Below, piece after piece: positions 11,333 through 24,413 of a DNA stretch of 64,000 nt. Location of the stretch: NCBI GenBank assembly GCA_911728435.2, contig OU452198.1, forward strand, positions 1,736,001 through 1,800,000, written 5' to 3'. Under the pieces are notes generated by a model that did not search any database, was not told the DNA's origin, and saw only the letters and a program-made list of their open reading frames with translations. The stretch comes from Apoderus coryli (taxonomy: Eukaryota; Arthropoda; Insecta; Coleoptera; Attelabidae). The position numbers were made by a program, and so were the translations under genes. Position 1 is the stretch's first letter. Each line of letters starts with the position of its first letter.

Positions 11333-12800
11333 GCCACTAGGTTCGAATTTAATACATAATATTTAACGAGCGTTAATCTAGATGTTGCGTAATTCTTAAA
11401 GACTCAGAACCAAATTATGATAGTCAAAAGAATAATAACAGAATCAAATTATTAAATGAAAGAAACAAACAACTAATAGCTAATCAAACCATTTTTAGAT
11501 GACACAGCAACTTTGGCGTCGTTCACAACACTTCAACCTTGTTTAACACTACTGGTTCAAGACTTATTCATTTTGTTTCCCCACGTAATAAAACTCAAAT
11601 TTTTGTAGGGGGTATCTTTATGTTTATTTAAAATTAAGAATAAAAGAGAAGAATTAATTATTAAAAGAAAAACTAAATCTAAATTAAAACTAAACAAAAT
11701 CAAGAAAAAGAAACAAACTAAAACATAGAATAGTCAACAATTGATTATTGAACAAAACTCTTATTTATCTAATATTTAATCTTAATAAGGACTTAGTACA
11801 GTGGAAATCGATGTAATTACGAATAATTTACATTGATTTCCACTCAAAAGAGGGATTATAGCCAATGGGAATTCGAAAACGCCAGTTTTCGAACGCACCC
11901 CTTGCGCAGCGTTTGAATAAAGCACTAATTATTGATTTTTTTACTCTTTAGTCGTACTTCTATTTCCTGTTATACGATGTGGTTTAAGCGTATCTCTAGA
12001 GATGGCGATACGACGTTTAATTCCGTGAAAATATGAATAATATTTCTATGATTCAATTCAATTGGTATAATTGCTTAAAGATACTTAATTTATACTAACT
12101 ATGATTCGACGTGATGTAGATATTTCCCTTGCTGTAAATGCGAGTACATTCTGCCGTAATATAGCAACTATATTAGTGACAAAATATAACTCATAAATAA
12201 AGCGAGAGCCTTTAACTCAGTTTAAAAAAAGACTGCCCAAGACTCACCAATAACTATTGATATTATTATTATTATTATTGTTACCCCCTTGGTAGATTCA
12301 GACATTGGGAAGCAAAAAAAAACCTCGTAATTAATATCAACATTCCATCGATCATAACTTATTCCTTAATTTAAACAATTTATAAACATATCGACAATGT
12401 TAGGGAAAGCAATACTTGAGCAAATCGGCAACACTGTTACCCAATAAATATCTGTAACTACATAAGAGGGTGTATAAAGTACATAACAAGGCAATAAACA
12501 CTATTATCTTAAGAACAAAATATTTTTAAAAGCCTTGCATAATTTTTATGACGCAGATAACTTTTAGACCCCCCATGTTTGTCGTAACACATAATATTAG
12601 GGTACGTTCGTATTTATGTACAAATAAGAACCCTATGTCAACAAATCTATGGGAATATTTCGTGTTATCGTAAATATATATATTAGAAAAAAAAAGACTT
12701 GTTAGATATTTGAAATTCTCAGAAAGAAGTGATCTGCCACCCATGTATTCTAGAATTAAGTAATCTGTAAGTTTGCCAGTGGCGGATTCTATTTTGTTAC
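11333..12800 (+). repeat. dispersed repeat E, copy 1 (1.47 kb)
   Basis: This aligns along its length with 29283-30993, same orientation, at over 90 percent identity by eye. Both copies start CCACTAGGTTCGAATTT and end near GTTTGCCAGTGGCGG / GCTTGCCAGTGGCGG. Copy 2 carries about 298 extra bases (29801-30098) next to an internal hairpin, which is either a deletion here or an insertion there. No conserved reading frame is present, so it behaves like a non-coding element. Confidence 0.9.
11801..11845. repeat. hairpin inside repeat E
   Basis: GTGGAAATCGATGTAA and TTACATTGATTTCCAC form an imperfect inverted repeat around a short loop. The same hairpin is kept in copy 2 near 29757-29800, right beside the 298-bp length difference. 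Confidence 0.8.
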
Positions 12801-13490
12801 AATTTGCAGCAATTCCACTTTTGATTGTTTCTTAGTAATAGCTGCTTTATCAAAAGTGATATTGGTAATGTAATTAACTCTTGCTGTATAATATAATAAA
12901 AAAGCAAGAAAATCGATTAAAATATTTTTTAGTAGCTGCAAACTTCTCTGCAATGAAATGCATTCCCAGAGTTCTTTTTCGCCAATTAAACAAGTTTCAC
13001 TCGGTATGTAATAACTGTAAGAAGTTTTATCGTTAATCTTATCCTGACATCTATATTTGAAACTGGCAAAAGTTTTCTTGCTACTTGAGAGTGAGAGAGA
13101 GTAGTCTTATGATAATAATATCTACTATATTCATATCTCGCTGAAAATTTCAAACATAAAGTTTCACTCACTATTAGAATCCAGACTGGGTAATAGTGAG
13201 TTACTGGTGGAATGTAATAAGAAATTTAACATACACTTCATGAAAGAAGTTTACATTCGAAAACTTCTCTTGCAGAAGTAGTTAAAATGCCAAGTGATCA
13301 GTGGAAATATGTTAAGAGTACGTTTATGTTGGAGCTCTGATTAACGATAGCGATAAGAGCAGTGCAAATTTCATTCCCATATGAAGAGTTTAGTTTATAG
13401 TGGAGCTTTGACAACAGAGCGGATTTCTAATTAATTAATTTCACAGCTTCTATTTAGGGTATGTCAAAAATATCATTTTTAAAGATTTTG
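12801..13490. other. unassigned spacer
   Basis: No supported gene or repeat. A possible TE end (TTTAGGGTATGTCAAAAATA) lies at 13453, resembling ends at 17152 and 33071. Confidence 0.4.
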
Positions 13491-13674
13491 GTTTTTTTGT
13501 TTTTTTTTTTAATTTTATGAAAATATTTCTAAAACCGTGATTTTATTTTAATAGTAGGTATGAATTTAACCAATTTGAGAAAAAAGTTTATTCGTGTTTT
13601 TTGCACAATTGGTGTAATCATAAATCACGATTTTGAAAATATTTTCATAAAATTAAAAAAAAAAACAAAAAAAT
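13491..13674. repeat. foldback with 55-bp arms
   Basis: Arm 13491-13549 (TTTTTTGTTTTT... ATTTTATGAAAATATTT ... CGTGATTTTA) is inverted at 13616-13674, spacer about 67 bases. It lies between a TAGGGT end at 13455 and CACCCTGTA at 13990-13998, so it may be the core of a 540-bp MITE. Confidence 0.7.
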
Positions 13675-14371
13675 ACAATACTAAGTATGCTGCCCTGCTG
13701 CTCCAAGCGAACATCTCTAGAAAGTACAAGTTTCCCTGATGCTAAAGAAAATAATTTGCATAAAATGAACCGAGAAAAGATCAATGTCCAACATGTACAT
13801 CGAATGAAGCTGCTTGCGAGAAAACCAAAACAAGTATACAAGAAAAATACAACCTTCACATAAAAAATAAAGAATGAGCCAGACAGGAAAAAAACTTGGA
13901 CAAGGATATAGCCAAAGACAATCCTGAAAAGATCCATTTGGCTACTTTTGATTTGCAGCATATACAAATCGATGTAGTTCTTGGAGGGACACCCTGTATT
14001 ATCTATAATAGTAATAATTCATATAATACCAACATGTTATAAAATATGTCCCAAATCCCTCTCTCTCCCTAGTAAAATGATAAACCGTTAAAGTTCATGA
14101 ATATGCATTAGCGTGTTGAGCTAGAGCTAGAGCTAGCTATACAGAGATGATAGATAGACATGGTATAGGAACCAATAATTAATTGATAAAACCAATGGCA
14201 AACAATGTTAGATGGATTAATTTGCTATAGAAGCAGATTAACAAAGTACTAATGCGGATTATTAGTTCGGTTGTACGTCTATTGGATGTGAGTACAGTTT
14301 GTATACGTACGTTGACGAGGAGTTAACATAGAAGAAGAAAAGGTGTTTAGTATAGCTATGTGAGCCACTAT

Positions 14372-14640
14372 ACAGGGTTGCTTGTAAGTAGGTCTGAATA
14401 TTTTAAGACGTGATACCAGGAGACATAATAAGCCAATTTGAGTATATAGTACCCTGCTCCAAAGTGGACCCTTTTCGAGATATTCGATTTTTTAAGATTT
14501 TTGTCACCTTCAAGTGGATTGTTTATAATCTTTTTTTAATTTGGTCTCGTTTTGAACATTTTTGGTGATTTTTTGTTAAAAATCACTTAATTAAAAGTAA
14601 AATTTAAAGTACAAGAAATCTGGGGGACCGTATCGACCTT
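14372..14640 (+). mobile_element. TACAGGG-type element end, truncated by LINE
   Basis: Begins TATACAGGGTTGCTTG, like other element ends here, and runs into the LINE coding sequence at about 14640. No partner end was found. Confidence 0.35.
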
Positions 14641-16440
14641 ACATCACTCATACCATCCGTCAGATGATTGTTCTTAAAAACAAAGCCCACAAAAAGTATC
14701 TCACTAACAAAACACCTATAAATGAAGTTCTTATATCGAACTCAGAAATTATGTTAAGAGTGCAATTAAACGTGAGAGAAAGGCTTATGTTCAATATACG
14801 TTGGGTAATTGTGAGAATAGTCCCAAGCGGCTCTGGAAGAACATTTCAAACTTGGGAGTTCCTGCAAAATCCAATGCAAGTTGTGAGCTGCACGAAGAGC
14901 TCGGTTCGCCTCGCGATATTAACAACTACTTTGTTGGCGTGGCTGGAGGGTCGTTGGTTGATGTTGAGGTTTTGAACTTTGATAATTGTTTACCTTTACA
15001 GAAATCAGTACCGATGATGTTTTGACTAGTTTAAGACTGAAGAAATCTAATGCTAGTGGAGTTGATGCTATCAATGCAAAAATGCTTAATCTCATCATTC
15101 CTTTTTGCTCCGAAATCATCAAAAATCTATTTAACGAGTGTATCCTTAGGGGTGAATTTCCTGCACATTGGAAGTCTTCTGTTGTCATTCCGATGCCTAA
15201 ATCTTTCAGCAATCTGCGTACTATTAGCTCGCTCCTTACCATCTCCAAGATGCTTGACAGAATAGTATCGTTTCAGATGCGAGATTATTTGAATCGGTTC
15301 CATATTCTACCTATTGTACAATCAGGATTTCGCTCTAGACACTCCACTTCTACTGCTCTGTTAAAGGTGACGAATGACATTGCGAGTGCTATGCGTAAGT
15401 CAAAGTGTACGATATTGGTCTTGCTAGACCAGAGCAAGGCTTTTGATCTGGTTAATTCTGATTGGCAAGCTTCAGTATTTGGGCTTTGACGAAGATCCAT
15501 TGCATTGGTTTAGCAGCTATCTGTACCAAAGAAAGCAATGTGTAAGAATCAGATCAAATTGCTCAGACTTTAGAGAATTGAACTGTGCGGTCCCTCAGGG
15601 AGAGACCACTTCTCTTTTCAATTTATACTTTCGATTTGCCTAAGAGCCTGAGCCATTCAGCAGTACATCTTTACGCGGACGATGCCCAAATATACTCCCA
15701 TTGCTCTGTTGCCGAGTTTCCGGACACTTTGTGCAGGCTAAATCAGGATCTTGTTCAATTTTCGGTTTGGTGTGGGCTGAACCCCAGTAAGACTGTGGCT
15801 TTGTGTATTGGTGGTGAGCGGCGTGCCGAGTTGATGCGTTCCTCTGGTAATGTTTTGGTGGAGGGAGAGTTGGTGTAGTAGGTGGATAACTCTAAAGATT
15901 TGGGTATTTTCATTGATTCCAAACTAAGTTTCAATGATCATTGTGCTCAATTATATAAGAATTCATTTTTCAGACTTAAATGCATGTATCATTTGAGATC
16001 TACATTAAGCGAAGGTACAAAGTTAATGCTAGTTATTATTATTATTTGGTTAATTATAATTAATTAAAATTACAGTGAGTTCAAAACGCTTGTATAAGCT
16101 TTACGTGTTGGGTTCCTTTTGCTTCCCACATTACTCCATTTTTTAATAAATTAAAAGAGCCAAGGCAGGTGTTTGATTTAATTAATTATATTCCGTATTG
16201 CTCTATAAATTAATTACTTTGCATGAACCAGAGTACCTTTGTGATCAGCTTTTTAGGAGATCGGATGTGCATGGACTGGACTTGCGCCTCAACACATTTA
16301 CAATTCCGGAACATTCCACCACTAAATTCGAAGGCTGTTTGTCATACATAGCCCCGAAACTTTTAAACAATATGTTGAATATCATTGATATGCCTTTGAA
16401 TAGTTTCAAATGTGAGTTGAGGCGTAGGCTCTATCCGTAA
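14640..16440 (+). pseudogene. decayed LINE reverse transcriptase (near full RT + C-terminal domain)
   Basis: A non-LTR retrotransposon gene split over at least six frames. The start (14646-14720, IRQMIVLKNKAHKKYL) is the linker after the endonuclease. The RT domain follows at 14986-15489: VLTSLRLKKSNASGVDAIN, then FPAHWKSSVVIPMPK and ILPIVQSGFRSRHSTSTALL, then motif A LLDQSKAFDLV. After a frameshift come LQYLGFDEDPLHWFSSYL and VPQGE (motif B decayed), then HLYADDAQIYSH with the catalytic YADD at 15673-15690. The C-terminal FIDSKLSFNDH block (15903-15950) is followed by an insertion of A/T-rich sequence near 16030-16075, and the end is at 16440. An A-rich TAATAATAATAAAATA tail follows. Frameshifts and stops make it non-functional. 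Confidence 0.85.
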
Positions 16441-16499
16441 TTGATGTTCTTAGAGAATGATGTAGATGTAATAATAATAAAATATTAAGCCGAGATAAT

Positions 16500-17150
16500 A
16501 AAAATGGTAATACGCCGAGAGTGCATAATGTTGCATGTTTAAAATACTCATTGTGATTAAGCAACTACTTGATCACCTATATGTCTGACTGGTTCGACTT
16601 TTCTTCTGGTAGTAGCCTCATTTTCAGGTAACATGAAAAAAAGTATACAGATTTGGTGGATATCCCAGTAGTCTCAGCTATACTATACACAGAGCAATCC
16701 CCGTATTTGCCAAAACCGGTATTTAAATTACATTTAAGAAATTCAGTTTCTCAATCCCTTTCCCCATTTGATTTTCCCATAACTCTTCCTTCCTTTAAAT
16801 ACTTACCTTAAAGATGTGATCGATTAAGAGATGAAAAAAAAAACAAGAAACCAATTGCTAAACTCTTACTTACTCAAAGATAATGGCAGTCTAACGACGT
16901 CTGATGACTTTGGTTTGACTGCTTGAAATTGTTTCCTTTCTGGAAGAGGAAATCGAGATTTGAAAAGGGGGCATGGTATACCGCTCGTCATACGAATTTG
17001 TTTTTATTGCTTTAGGGATGCGGGAGAATCTATACTGCATGTTCCTCGATTTCAATTTGCTTTAACAACATTCAGGGAAAAATAATCAAAATCAGGATAG
17101 AGTTTCTTTTCAATCACTTACATAAACAATAATTATCTAATGAAAATTGT
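16500..17150. other. unassigned spacer
   Basis: No supported gene, RNA or repeat. Confidence 0.45.
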
Positions 17151-17151
17151 A

Positions 17152-17225
17152 CAGGGTATATCAAAAATAACATTTTTAATGATTTTGATTTTTTTGTTTT
17201 TTTTTAATTTTATGAAAGATAAAAT
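17152..17225 (+). mobile_element. element end related to 13453 and 33071
   Basis: ACAGGGTATATCAAAAATA followed by a T-rich tract and AATTTTATGAAA. The same order occurs at 13455-13520, and the first 20 bases resemble 33071. A shared terminal sequence of a DNA element family; the other end here is uncertain (CCCCTGTATA at 17700). Confidence 0.5.
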
Positions 17226-17535
17226 CAGCTGAAATTGTCTCTAAGATTGAAGCAGCATGCAAATGATTGTCATCCTGGCAAAGACAGCCCTTGCAGCACA
17301 TCACTTTGAGACACATCACGACTTTGACTTCAATAGCGTTAGAATCCTTGATCGTGAGTGCTGCTATACGAGATATTTTATACCTACATTTTGTGATGGA
17401 TATTTGTTGTACCATTTTATATTTAATGTTGTTGTTATGTGTATGTTTTTCTTAGATCAAGACTAAATAAGGTAATTAGTTGACTTATTTCCTATTGTAT
17501 TATGCTGATTTTATTTATATTTGTTTATATAGGCC

Positions 17536-17567
17536 CTGAAGAAGTTCACGTACAGTGAACGAAACGT
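17536..17567 (+). ncRNA. hammerhead-like hairpin (degenerate)
   Basis: CTGAAGA, then a perfect six-base-pair hairpin GTTCAC/GTGAAC, then GAAACG. This has the geometry of hammerhead core plus stem II, but U4 of CUGAUGA is replaced by A, and stem I is only about four pairs (GGCC with GGCU). Probably a decayed ribozyme of the Penelope-associated type; cleavage is not expected. Confidence 0.4.
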
Positions 17568-19065
17568 TGGCTGAAATTTAGAAGGTTTTGTTTATTTGTT
17601 CAATACCGACAATTCCTGTTTGAACGTGTCTATTTTGGTTTAATGTTCCTCGTTTTTTTTGAGGTAAGAAAGTAATAATTGCATGTTTTTTTTTTCATAC
17701 CCCCTGTATACTATTAATTTTCTTTCGTTGTGCCCTTAAATTAGCCAATTTTAAGCTTAAACCATATAAAAAATAAAGTTGCCAAACTACCCGAGTGAGT
17801 TCTGGTAAAAATTACCTCTATAATCGATGCACTCTTAAAATTACATAATTTATTATTTAAATAAGAAAGAACTTTATAAAAATCCCCGTCTATATACCAA
17901 GATATTTCAAAAAGTCAATTCATAAAAAATTTTTCATCTTCCGTTTGAAAATTTATTTATTCATTTTTATGCATCCAAATTGATGTTTCGATATTGCGAA
18001 TATGTTTAGCAATTTCACATCAATATACGCCAGGAGATCTGTGGGGGTAGAAAGGGAAAAGCTGTTTTATGGAGGCTTCAATAGATCGTAAAATAAATTT
18101 GATTTTTCCATGTTGTATATATGCGTACGTTCAGCAGAAATGAGATGTCTAGAGTAAATTGAAATACTACTTACTATACACGCGCTGGCGACGAGGTATA
18201 AAAGTATTTTACAATGTTGAATTTATTTTATTTTTTAAGACTTCTCCTTATATTTATTAGTGAGGCGATGAAATATTAGATATTTCATATGGTAATTGAA
18301 TATTGAATCTATAGGTAAACACGAATTGTGTTTACTACATCTCAGTGGCGGTTCGTGGGTAATTTTATTAGGTAGCCACTAAGTAAAAAATTGATGTGAA
18401 GTAAAAATTTTTTTAGATTGCGAAGGTCAAGCGCCTTCTCGTCTGTCAGCGTAAAAGTGGAATGGACTTCAGTGGATCTTTTCTTGTGATGATTTATTAC
18501 GAATTCAGACGCAGTTTATAAAGGTCGTCCAAAATAAATTGGCGTGCACAAGATCACGCAAGTTCGCCATTTAACATATTGTAACATTGAGGAAACCTTG
18601 TATATGTATATAAAGGTCAAACCTCATTTATTTTGGCACTGCTCAGATCACTGGAAGCCAGCGGTTTATAGGACCACAAAATTAATATCCACCGAATCAA
18701 ATGCTATGATGAAATCAAAAAGCAATGCGATCACAAACAAAAAGTTCATAAAATTCACAGTGTTCGACTCTTCTGTAAGAACGCCACCGTCTGTGGAAAC
18801 ATAATTTATCCCAGGATTTTTGAAAAAACCCTAAGGCCGTCTATAATTCTCAATATGATTCTCAGGATGATTGTGGCAGTTTTTAATTCCCATATCAACA
18901 GATTTTTTATCGAAACATATTCCTCTCGGATACGATAGGTACACACATGCTTTGCCCTTTAAAATTCTGTTTGCTTTGACTTACAGTTTCTTTAGGTACG
19001 ATCCCCCTGCATAAGTCAATCCAGCTGACGCACACCTCAACATTAGTCGCAGTTTACTGGTTTGA
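17568..19065. other. unassigned; possible hAT-like end at 18343
   Basis: No supported gene. CAGTGGCGGTTCGTGGGTAA at 18343 resembles the terminal repeat of hAT-type elements. I did not find its inverted partner. Confidence 0.35.
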
Positions 19066-19482
19066 TCAGTCTGATTTTACTTGCCAGCGGAACCTTGCTC
19101 CTCCTAGTTATCAATGGTAGTGGTGTGTTGATGACTTGTTGACCTGTTGCTGCGTTCTTTTCGATGTGTTGTTTGAAATCGGCAAGCATGATTTATTATA
19201 CGTCTTATATACGAGGGAGAAAGGTATCAAAAAACTCTGCATTCGATGCCCTTTTATAATCTAAAAAGGCATGGGAACGGATAGACTATAGAAGACTTAA
19301 TGCATCAAACGAAAAGTACAGTGCAGAATCCTGCAATATAACTGGGAGTAACCTTGAACAGAGAACTAATCATCAAACACCACATCGAAAAGAACGCAGC
19401 AACAGGTCAACAATTCATCAACACACCACTACCTTTGATAACTAGGAGGAGCAAGGTTCCGCTGGCAAGCAAAATCCTACTG
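19066..19482. repeat. inverted repeat, arms about 110 bp
   Basis: 19066-19172 (CTGGTTTGATCAGTCTGATT ... CGATGTGTTGTTTG) is the near-exact inverse of 19370-19482, spacer about 200 bases. The arms share GTTGCTGCGTTCTTTTCGATG on opposite strands. Either two opposite insertions of one element or a foldback. Confidence 0.8.
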
Positions 19483-20079
19483 ATCAAACCAGTAAAATTA
19501 GAAAGACTATACCTGATGATTTGTCGGATTAAAAAATTAATGAGTACTTACTCAACGAATGTTCTGAAGTAATTTCCAACTTTTAATTTGTTTTTTTTTT
19601 AATAACAAGTTCAATTCGCAAAATTAATGATGTCAATACAATTTCAAAAGAGCCGTAAATAATTGCATCTTGTGCCATTAACCAATGTACAACAAACATC
19701 TGAAGCTTAAACTGAACAAAAAAATACAACAAAATCCTTTCCATCACTTTTAAGCGGCAAGATTGGAATACAAGAAACTTTGCAATTTAATATTTTCCTC
19801 CAGAGACTTGGATAAAACGTACAATAATTATTATTTATTCTTCTTCTCTAAGCACAATTTTTCTTATATCGCATACTTAGCAATTTTATTTCTCACATTT
19901 TAATACAGTAGGTACACGGCAAAAATAACTATTACCTTGAGGAATTGAGACGTTTTTCGCAGTGTGATGGATAATGTGGTTAAAAACCGTTTTCCAGATC
20001 ATAGGATTTAAACTAATTGAGTGTTAAATAATTAATGTTATTTGAAAAAAATATTTAAAAAAAAGCGTTTCAACGCGAA
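19483..20079. other. unassigned spacer
   Basis: No supported feature. Confidence 0.45.
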
Positions 20080-20540
20080 GATACCACCGCCGTCGGCCCA
20101 AACAAAGCAAAAGTGGATGATCCAGACCTTCCTATAGAGTGCGGATCTCGACATTGGCCACTCAGAGACATACGGCCAGGTTAATGATCTCTAGAAAAGT
20201 TGGAATGGGACAGGCATAAGTTGCGCAGACCGTACTAAGCAGCGGAAAGCCTCGTTCATATGCCCTACGGTCGCATATCCCAGAAAGTCTTTCACAGAGA
20301 CAACCGTTACCCGAACGTACACATTTCCCCACGATCGCATTTTCCCGTCGAACGAAATAACACTGAGATGGCACTGCCCCTGACCCCTTGCCGAGGATTC
20401 AGAGGAGTTTAGGTGAAATTGCAGTAGCAGCACCCAACGTCGCCATCCGGTGTAATACGATAGACCCACTCCCTCCACAGTTCGCCAAATGCTGCCTCCC
20501 GTCAACCACCCTTCGAAAAAACCGCGCCATTCAAGGAAAT
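20080..20540. other. GC-richer island of unknown origin
   Basis: Base composition here is near 50 percent GC, against roughly a third for the surroundings. Minus-strand frames overlap (20191-20556 and 20162-20374) but give no recognisable domain. Possibly an old exon or a piece of a GC-rich mobile element. Confidence 0.3.
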
Positions 20541-21493
20541 ATGATAATAGAACCACAGTTTCTAACTAGGATACTAAACGACGAAAACTATGCCAATTTT
20601 TGCCATAACATATTACCTACTCTGTGTTTCAACCTGTTCATTATTCTCGAAATGTTATATTAAATCCTAACCAATAGATCGGTCGTTGAGGCGCTATTTC
20701 TTGGTCTCCTAGGTCCCCGATTCTCAACTCAATAGACTTTTGGCTTTGGAGTTATCTGATAATACGGGTTACCATGTTCTACCTAAGAGTAAAGATGGTG
20801 TTATTGTTCGAATTTACGAAGCTTTAAGACAAATTACGCACTGTGGAATTCTATTAGTGAATTCACTCTATATAGTAATCATTCATTTATCTGATTTGGA
20901 AATGTAACCTCCATATATAGGTACGGCAAACAGGCATCAGGCAGGCGCGCTCCGCTGGCGATGCATAGACCAAATTATTGTTTGGAGAGAATGTGTGTCG
21001 GTACACAGACTTCGGAAAGGGAATTATTAGGTTCGAGTAATAGTTACGGAAATTGCACTAAATGTATTAGATATCAACCTACCGTAATCTATATGCGCAC
21101 AGCATATACTTACTATTACGAGCATCAGGAGCACTTTGCAAACTTCATACCTATACCAAATCTACAGCCATTAAATATTATGACGTAATTATCATTGATA
21201 CGTGCAGGGCGGACATTTTATTAGGGGCCTATACCCTTTCTCCGAAACTATCGATGTTTTCAATGTTTTAAAATCAAGTATCTAATAATGTTCCATGTGT
21301 AAATCTTTTGTGTAATGTGTGGATTTATTGAGGAAAACGTGGTGGAATATGTTTATGGTGTGGCATCACCGAATTCCTCACCTTTTCTTGATTGTTCCCA
21401 GGTTTTGAATGAATTGAATTGGATGAAATGTAATTAATATGGAATTTTTTCTACCACGAAATTATTTTAGCAAAGATAAAATAAAATAAACTT
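20541..21493. other. unassigned spacer
   Basis: No supported gene. The 75-residue frame at 20961-21188 shows no family features. Confidence 0.45.
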
Positions 21494-21935
21494 GAGGAAA
21501 TTGAGTTTATGTTTAAATAAGCATCTGCACTCGTTTCGGGTGTAAATAGATTTCGGATTAATTACGCTATTGCGCGAATAATAAGTACGAGGTGTAGAAT
21601 AGCGATAATTTCAAAGACATGCTGGAAGCAGAGCATTGTAAGTTAGTTTGTTGTTTAAGCGAGTAGATTCAATAAGAATAACACACAAATCTGTTTTGTT
21701 TTCTAATAACTTTACTTTAATGAACAATGTGACGATTTGGGAACTATTTTAAAAATGTTTCCCTTCAAAGGAGCATTACCGAAAGTAACCTACCGCCTAA
21801 TCTAAATATTTAACTGTATGTAAAAACACACATACATACATATTTTACAACTGGCTTTGGAGGAGATGTGCATGAACTTTTACTCGTTTTGGTTAAATAT
21901 TAGGGTGAATAAGAGCTATCACGTTTTATATCTAG
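21494..21935 (+). repeat. dispersed repeat A, copy 2
   Basis: Partner of 219-640, same orientation. It has extra sequence near 21590 (GAGGTGTAGAATAGCGA) and an ACATACATACAT expansion near 21828. Confidence 0.75.
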
Positions 21936-22763
21936 GAGCTTATAGTTTAACTTTCAAAGAAATCTTGAATTGAAATCTAAAGAAATCCAAAAATTATTCA
22001 AAATATTACGTTTGTCTCCTTAACAAAATAAACAAATACATTTTTGACTCACCCCGTATATAAATTTAAAGTTTATGCTAAAAATTGACTACCGTATCTT
22101 TCTATTTTGAAATTAGTTGGTTTAACCAGATGTTAAAATAACGTTAACGTTAATAGTGGTGGACGTTATTTTTTAGAACTACCACATCTCTCTATTTTGA
22201 CATTCGTTGGTTGCAGTTATTATTCTACCATATCTCTCTAAAGAGTGTCATGTTTCGCTAAGTATTAAACATATCTTTTAGAGAAGAACGAGAAAGGTTT
22301 AATATTGAAATTAATTTTAAAGACAATTTATGTAACTGCCATAACAAATACCTTAAACTTTTTTAAAGCTATGAGATTATATACAAAACTGTAATATTTT
22401 TGTAGAGAATCTGTAAAATTTTAGGTACTTGTATGTATATACAGTTTATTTTTATATTTATTTATTGCACAAATCAAAACTGTGATAATGTTCTACCTTT
22501 ATATGTTATGTTTGTTCACTTCCGTGTATGTCATAATTCATATGTGTTTGCTTTTTCATAATATATAATTATTTTCTTTTGTTCATTCTAAAACGTATAC
22601 TGAATCTGAGATTGAGCTAATGACCCTAGCAGTCGATGCTCTTAAATAAATAAAAAAAAATATATCTCTATTTTGAAATTCGTTGGTTTTCATAATTTGG
22701 AAATATTTTTTTCTAACGTTGGTGTCACTTATTTTACTAATAATTTGCTTGACAGTTACCTTT
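21936..22763. other. unassigned AT-rich spacer
   Basis: Repeated short CTCTATTTTGA(A/C)ATT(C/A)GTTGGTT motifs at about 22100, 22190 and 22670 suggest fragments of one small repeat. No gene. Confidence 0.4.
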
Positions 22764-23352
22764 TGTGTGCGGTAGCTGTCACAGTTTATATGACATTTGG
22801 AATAGTGATATTTATAAAAGGAACGTAGTATGTGTGGAGTGAGTAATATTTTTAAAGATTAGTACTTTTTCAATAGAATTTACGAATGGTTACGTTATTC
22901 TTGCATACGATTGTGACTAAAAATATACGAAATTGCTTGTCCCATATGTTTTGCTAAGAATATAATCATGAAAATGGGTTTCACGACAGACAAATTGCTT
23001 GTGTCAAATACGTTATTATTATTTTCTTTGTTTACATTAATAGTCTAAAAGTTTTCGGCATTATTTTCACGTTTAAGGTCAATTTCTATCAACATGTTGT
23101 ATATTGTAGTGTTAAAAAATGGTTATTCCATATAGTTGTAGTAAAATTCGAAGTTGTTGTGTATTTGAAGTAATATTACTGAAAAAGTGTTAATAACCTA
23201 AAGTGACAGTGTCATGAGAGCCGTCAGATGGATGGATGTGATCATATGTTTGTCAATAACCTAAGTCAGATGGATGGGAAATAGTTGATATCTCCCTCTG
23301 CGTCGCACACAAAATGAACTTGTGTAGATGTAATTTAATTAATTAATAAAAT
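22764..23352 (+). repeat. dispersed repeat D, copy 2
   Basis: Inverted partner of 6882-7541. It begins TTTTGTGTGCGGTAGCTG and ends in an AATTAATTAATAAAATAG tract. The BEL/Pao coding fragment beside copy 1 is absent here. Confidence 0.8.
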
Positions 23353-24270
23353 AGTGTGGCCGCATTAAATCGAAATGAGATCGAATCGAATATATCGATA
23401 CATATCTTGCATCCCTAAAATGTAAGAAAGTTGACATTTTGAGCATGCGCGACAAATTAAATGTATCCGTTACGTCTGCAGTTTTGTTTACAATAAGTAA
23501 GAATATTTGCAGACCGGTCACAATTCCAATAATAATAGAAAAAAGTTCCATGGCCCCGTTTTGAACTCACGAACACTACAGTAACTATAGGGTCAATCGC
23601 TTTAGCTGTCGAGACAATTTAATTAAGGACAAGTGCGCCTCAACCTAAAAACCAAAAGTTCTAGAGCCGTTTCTGGATATACCTACACTCATATAGATAT
23701 GCAAAAGGGAAGTTTGAATAGCATTGAATGAGTTATTAAATCGCCTTGAATAAATGAATTAATCGAATAGGAAATCGGAAAATGGGTGTAAAGCAAGCGT
23801 TTGAAAACTTTCTCGAGAACAACGAGGAAATGATATATTAATATTATTATTATGATTGTACCTACTATGTCTTTGTCTCAAGAGGGTTTTCGGTTTGGAA
23901 ATTGCATCTGATAAAGGCGCGAGGTGATTTCGATGCTCGACTCGAAAATAGAAATTTAATGTTTGCTCAAATGGAATTGGTTAATGATGGATGGTACGTA
24001 ATTTTAAGATAAGATAATTCCATTATTCCACATTAAACGTAATGGTTTTTCTTATAAAATGTAAATAAAGTTGGTGGTAGTCAGTCTCTTAACAATAAAT
24101 AATCTGCAGTGGCGATAAAATCAGAAATGATTGAAAAGGAAATGGAACTGTTAGGGCCTCCAGAGAATACACGATCTGCTGACAGGTTTGGAATGAGGGG
24201 GAGTTGACGTTTAATTAATGTGTGAAAAATTGAATACCTGTGATGAACAGGAGACGATTGAATCAATAAT
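23353..24270. other. unassigned spacer
   Basis: No supported gene or repeat. Confidence 0.45.
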
Positions 24271-24274
24271 GTAC

Positions 24275-24305
24275 CTGAAGAAGACAGTTATGCATTACCG
24301 AAACG
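24275..24305 (+). ncRNA. hammerhead-like motif (degenerate)
   Basis: CTGAAGA, 17 intervening bases, then CCGAAACGTTG. The intervening bases do not form a good stem II. Listed because CTGAAGA...CGAAACGTT also occurs at 17536. Confidence 0.25.
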
Positions 24306-24413
24306 TTGTTGTTGTCTGACATGTGAAACAGAAGTTGGTTTCACTTACAATTGTGTTTTAATTAGAACCTCATCCCAAGAAAAAAATCCATTATTAAAAA
24401 AATAATATTTATA

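Noticed and set aside
16897..16935. CTGATGA with a later GAAAT as another hammerhead
   Set aside because: No stem II forms between the blocks and the GAAA block is not followed by C, so the core is not satisfied.
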